This document shows positions 61,545 to 64,000 of a DNA stretch of 64,000 nucleotides, one piece after another. Source of the DNA: an uncultured Gammaproteobacteria bacterium. GTDB taxonomy: Bacteria; Pseudomonadota; Gammaproteobacteria; Steroidobacterales; UBA11654. The notes beneath the pieces were generated by a model, which saw only the letters and a program-made list of their open reading frames with translations, did no database searches and had not been told where the DNA came from. The stretch lies in the NCBI GenBank assembly GCA_902553145.1, contig CACDKD010000001.1, positions 153,786 to 217,785 of the forward strand, in the 5' to 3' direction. Every line of letters begins with the position of its first letter. Positions within the stretch are counted from its first letter, which is position 1. The translations under genes were made by a program, and so were the position numbers.

Positions 61545-62775
61545 CTCTTGTTTCCTTTTTTATAAATGGCATGTAGTGACAAAAAACATTCACAAAACTA
61601 TCTCCATCGAATGGTTTTGGCCTTCCGTGGTCAAGTTTAGCACTTTCATAAAATATTACCTCACCCGGAGATAGAAAAATCTCATAATTATTACTTTGAT
61701 GATCCTCAATCTCCAAAGCCCATGGCTCATCTACTTTTTGATCGATATTGATGATGACACCTATAATATGAGTTTCTTCTCTATCACGATGTGGCTTCAG
61801 AATTGCTCCACGATTATAGATTCTCACTCCGTAAACATAGGTTGGCAGCAACCTAATTCCAGACCAATCTTCAACCTTATTCAATAATGATTGATGGACT
61901 TCATCTCTCAGATCATTCGGCATTTCAATGGTATGACTCGCTGAACCATCTCCAGCTGTTTCAATATAACCACCGGCAACATTTTCAATTTGGAGTGAAG
62001 CACTATTCTCGCTATAAAATTTGAGTATTTTTTGGTGGAGAGCATCATCTAATTTGTCTTTCTTGAATCCAACATCGGTATAGATAGGAATTTCTTTATG
62101 TGCATTTTTAAATGCCTGAACCATGTTTTGTATTCTTTCCTCTTTTGAGGACCGCTTATTTTCTGGCTGCAGCTTAAAATCACCCACCCGGGCATTCATT
62201 TCAGTTGCTATTAGCTCAGGATGAAATCCTTCGTAATAAAGTATTGAGTAAAGTTCATTTTTATCACAGCCTTTATTAATATTTTCATTTACCCATTTTT
62301 TCCACTCTTTGGTCATTGTTTTCTCTTCACAGGAAAAAACACCTATGTTTCTCTGAGTATTCTTTTTGTATTGATCATAATCGGGATAGAAAGAGCAGAC
62401 TGTCGGCCAGACTCTATCTTTTTCTTCATCCGTTAATTTTTTTGCAAGATAGTATTTTTTTTCTGAGCCAATTTGAACAGAGATTCTTGGATTAGCTATT
62501 ACATTGAAATACCAACTGGGATGCATTGGCATTCCACCCATGGATGCAACAAGCACTGGACTATCATTATCCAATACTTTTATAAGGGGCACATTTCTGA
62601 CCTTTCCTGTTTTGGAACCAAAAACAGACAAGACCATGATCGGATGCTTTCCTGCCCATTTACCCCAAATCTTACCGTTGCTTATTTTGTAAATAAATGA
62701 ATTGAGGCCAGAGATTATCTTCAGTGCTTTTCTGATTCGTGACGCTTTTTTTGCCGAATATTTTTCCTTGCTCAT
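61534..62775 (-). CDS. Fusion of deazaflavin-type reductase domain and 2-oxoglutarate/Fe(II) oxygenase
   Basis: 413 residues. The N-terminal part (about 25-148) matches F420/flavin-dependent split-barrel reductases of the Ddn type: SKTGKVRNVPL (54-64), MPMHPSWYFNVIANPRISVQIG (82-103, given as a span) and YPDYDQYKKNTQR (130-142). A helical linker (150-200) with KNELYSILYYEGFHPELI follows. The C-terminal part (about 240-410) is a prolyl-4-hydroxylase-like oxygenase: His329, Asp331 (KPHRDREE) and His383 (LDHGRP, with Arg385 a likely 2-oxoglutarate contact). The two domains are separate in all families I know. Function is unassigned. The stop overlaps the fusion gene downstream by 11 nt. Confidence 0.82.
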   Translation of the reverse strand: MSKEKYSAKKASRIRKALKIISGLNSFIYKISNGKIWGKWAGKHPIMVLSVFGSKTGKVRNVPLIKVLDNDSPVLVASMGGMPMHPSWYFNVIANPRISVQIGSEKKYYLAKKLTDEEKDRVWPTVCSFYPDYDQYKKNTQRNIGVFSCEEKTMTKEWKKWVNENINKGCDKNELYSILYYEGFHPELIATEMNARVGDFKLQPENKRSSKEERIQNMVQAFKNAHKEIPIYTDVGFKKDKLDDALHQKILKFYSENSASLQIENVAGGYIETAGDGSASHTIEMPNDLRDEVHQSLLNKVEDWSGIRLLPTYVYGVRIYNRGAILKPHRDREETHIIGVIINIDQKVDEPWALEIEDHQSNNYEIFLSPGEVIFYESAKLDHGRPKPFDGDSFVNVFCHYMPFIKKETRDEV

Positions 62776-63803
62776 TTCGTTTGAATTATGCCATTTGCAA
62801 TTTTTCCAAGAATTGGAACCGCAGCGCCCAACTCACCTGCATTTTTTGCTGACGCATTTCCCATAATAGACCTCTTATAGACTCCTTGTGCAATACCAGC
62901 CAATCGAAAGAACCCAAAAGCAAGATAAAATGACCAGTTTGGAATATGATCAATTCCCATTTTTTTGCAATAGGAGTCAACGTATTCCTTTTCAGTTGGA
63001 ATACCTGTTCCCTCTAGATCAAGACCATATAAACCCGGAGTAATACCTATTTTCGGGATGTACCAATTCATGCACTGATAAGCCAAGTCTGCGAAAGGAT
63101 GACCGATTGTTGATAGCTCCCAGTCCAAAACAGCCAGAATCTTATTCCCAGAGTGGCTGAAGATCATATTGTATAGCCGATAATCGCCATGAACGATGGA
63201 AATCATGCCATCATCTTCAGGCATATTCTTTTCAAGCCAAGAAATCAATGATTCAATCTCTGGGTATGTGTCAGTTTCTGCTGCACGGTATTGTTTTATC
63301 CATCGACCAACTTGTCGCTGAAAATAATTTCCTGGTTTTCCAAAATCCATCAGCCCCTCTTTTTCAACATCGATAGAGTGAAGCGCAGCCAAAACATCAA
63401 CTGTTTGTTGATAGATTTCATTTCGGTCACTTGAATCTGATTCTGGTAATGTTGGATCCCAGTGAATTTTTCCATCAACATGATCCATGAGATAGAAAAT
63501 GGTTCCGATCACTTCTTCATTATTGCAAAGCATGAGAGTTCTTGGAACAGGGACCGATGTTTTTTCAAGAGCTTTTATGATCCTGTATTCTCTGTCTACT
63601 GCGTGAGCAGAAGGCAATAACTTTCCTGGCGGCTTTTTTCTTAAGACGTATTTCCCGTTCGAAGTTATCAAAAGATAAGTTGGATTTGATTGACCAGTTC
63701 CAAATTTACTGATTTCTTTTAGCTCACCTGTTTGGGGAAGGTTACTTGTTAGAAAATCAGAAAGCTTCTGATGATCAAGCGAATGAACAGAATTTTTATC
63801 CAA
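62772..63803 (-). CDS. Aminoglycoside-phosphotransferase-like kinase, ACAD10/11 (LvaA) type
   Basis: 343 residues. FGTGQSNPTYLL (34-45) is the nucleotide loop, and LRKKPPGKLLPSAHAVDREY (53-72) is the ACAD10/11-type lysine region. IVHGDYRLYNMIF (near 196-208) is the catalytic loop, and VLDWELSTIGHPFADLAY carries the metal aspartate. This group phosphorylates a 4-hydroxyacyl-CoA in human ACAD11 and Pseudomonas LvaA. An acyl-CoA dehydrogenase lies next to it, separated by only 2 bp, as in those systems. It overlaps the fusion gene by 4 nt. Confidence 0.88.
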   Translation of the reverse strand: MDKNSVHSLDHQKLSDFLTSNLPQTGELKEISKFGTGQSNPTYLLITSNGKYVLRKKPPGKLLPSAHAVDREYRIIKALEKTSVPVPRTLMLCNNEEVIGTIFYLMDHVDGKIHWDPTLPESDSSDRNEIYQQTVDVLAALHSIDVEKEGLMDFGKPGNYFQRQVGRWIKQYRAAETDTYPEIESLISWLEKNMPEDDGMISIVHGDYRLYNMIFSHSGNKILAVLDWELSTIGHPFADLAYQCMNWYIPKIGITPGLYGLDLEGTGIPTEKEYVDSYCKKMGIDHIPNWSFYLAFGFFRLAGIAQGVYKRSIMGNASAKNAGELGAAVPILGKIANGIIQTK

Positions 63804-63805
63804 GA

Positions 63806-64000
63806 CTAGACCCTGCCTGCGTCAATCATCGCTTCCTGTTTGAGCACTTTTTTTGCAAGGGATGCTAAATGCACTTCATCTGGGCCATCAGCCAATCTTA
63901 GGGTTCTTGCATGGGCATAAGCTTCTGCTAAGAAAAAGTCATCCGAGACGCCACCACCGCCATGAACTTGTATAGCTCTGTCAATGACATTGCACGCCAT
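63806..64000 (-). CDS. Acyl-CoA dehydrogenase, C-terminus only (window edge)
   Basis: 64 residues visible, all in the alpha-helical C-terminal domain. [22 protein letters not shown] (11-32 as a span) and [18 protein letters not shown] (34-51) match the ACAD10/11 type (GGAGVSxDxPLA and [10 protein letters not shown]). The N-terminal flavin domain lies beyond the window, and the ATG at the edge is not the true start. Its placement beside the kinase suggests it removes the phosphate from a 4-phosphoacyl-CoA in the manner of ACAD11, which is inference. Confidence 0.85.
   Translation of the reverse strand: MACNVIDRAIQVHGGGGVSDDFFLAEAYAHARTLRLADGPDEVHLASLAKKVLKQEAMIDAGRV

Noticed and set aside
1-64000. 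CRISPR arrays, insertion sequences, prophage, tRNA or rRNA genes
   Set aside because: No direct-repeat arrays, transposase or phage genes and no convincing tRNA cloverleaf signals were noticed by eye; a tRNA scan could not be run.

Overview
The window looks like a piece of an uncultivated marine gammaproteobacterial chromosome, probably about 40% GC by eye. The evidence is a set of gammaproteobacterial genes and gene orders: a yibN-secB-gpsA run, tatABC, a gmk-rpoZ-spoT-recG run, ubiC-ubiA, ubiE-ubiB, hemX-hemY, and tesA divergent from ybbA-ybbP. Genes are tightly packed, often with 1 or 4 nt overlaps. I see no rRNA, tRNA, CRISPR array, insertion sequence or prophage. The lineage is inference; no marker phylogeny could be run.

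Left part (1-31.4 kb), mostly minus strand. It opens with the end of an SMR efflux gene, an AzgA-type purine permease, and a plus-strand eukaryotic-type glutamine synthetase (glnII) with a promoter and a leader RNA resembling the glutamine-riboswitch (glnA) motif. Next come pyrD (class 1B), trmL, gpsA, secB, a rhodanese, a HIT protein, a Nudix hydrolase, a peptide transporter, tatABC and dtd. A Tat-exported TRAP binding protein (dctP) converges on a minus-strand block: coxB-coxA-two subunit III genes-subunit IV-ctaA (caa3-type oxidase), uvrD, trkA-trkH and dctQM. Then come ubiA-ubiC, recG, ridA, spoT, rpoZ and gmk.

Centre (32.0-32.4 kb). This is the only intergenic stretch over 300 bp. It is very AT-rich and holds three perfect DnaA boxes within 35 bp plus a fourth variant box. 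Genes to the left run mostly leftward and the first genes to the right run rightward. I propose it as a candidate chromosomal origin (oriC).

Right part (32.4-64 kb). rpmE, gltA, aroK, aroB and pyrF run rightward, followed by a DUF6279 lipoprotein, tesA/ybbA/ybbP, a MAPEG protein, an unknown membrane protein, a hydroxyacid dehydrogenase and an SLC13 permease. A complete unfused trp operon (trpEGDCFBA) follows a textbook attenuator: a 15-residue leader peptide with tandem Trp codons, an antiterminator and a terminator. aroK-aroB and trp together cover part of the aromatic amino acid pathway. Next are a sulfotransferase, ubiB, ubiE, xerC, hemY, hemX, an OsmC protein and a membrane-anchored azurin, a possible electron carrier for the caa3 oxidase.

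The right end (59.3-64 kb) is the least ordinary part. It has a lipid kinase and two small unknown genes, then a minus-strand cluster encoding a nucleotidylyltransferase-cupin fusion, a deazaflavin-type reductase fused to a 2-oxoglutarate/Fe(II) oxygenase, an ACAD10/11-type kinase, and the C-terminus of an acyl-CoA dehydrogenase. The last two resemble the split form of the 4-hydroxyacyl-CoA degradation enzyme ACAD11 / LvaA-LvaC.
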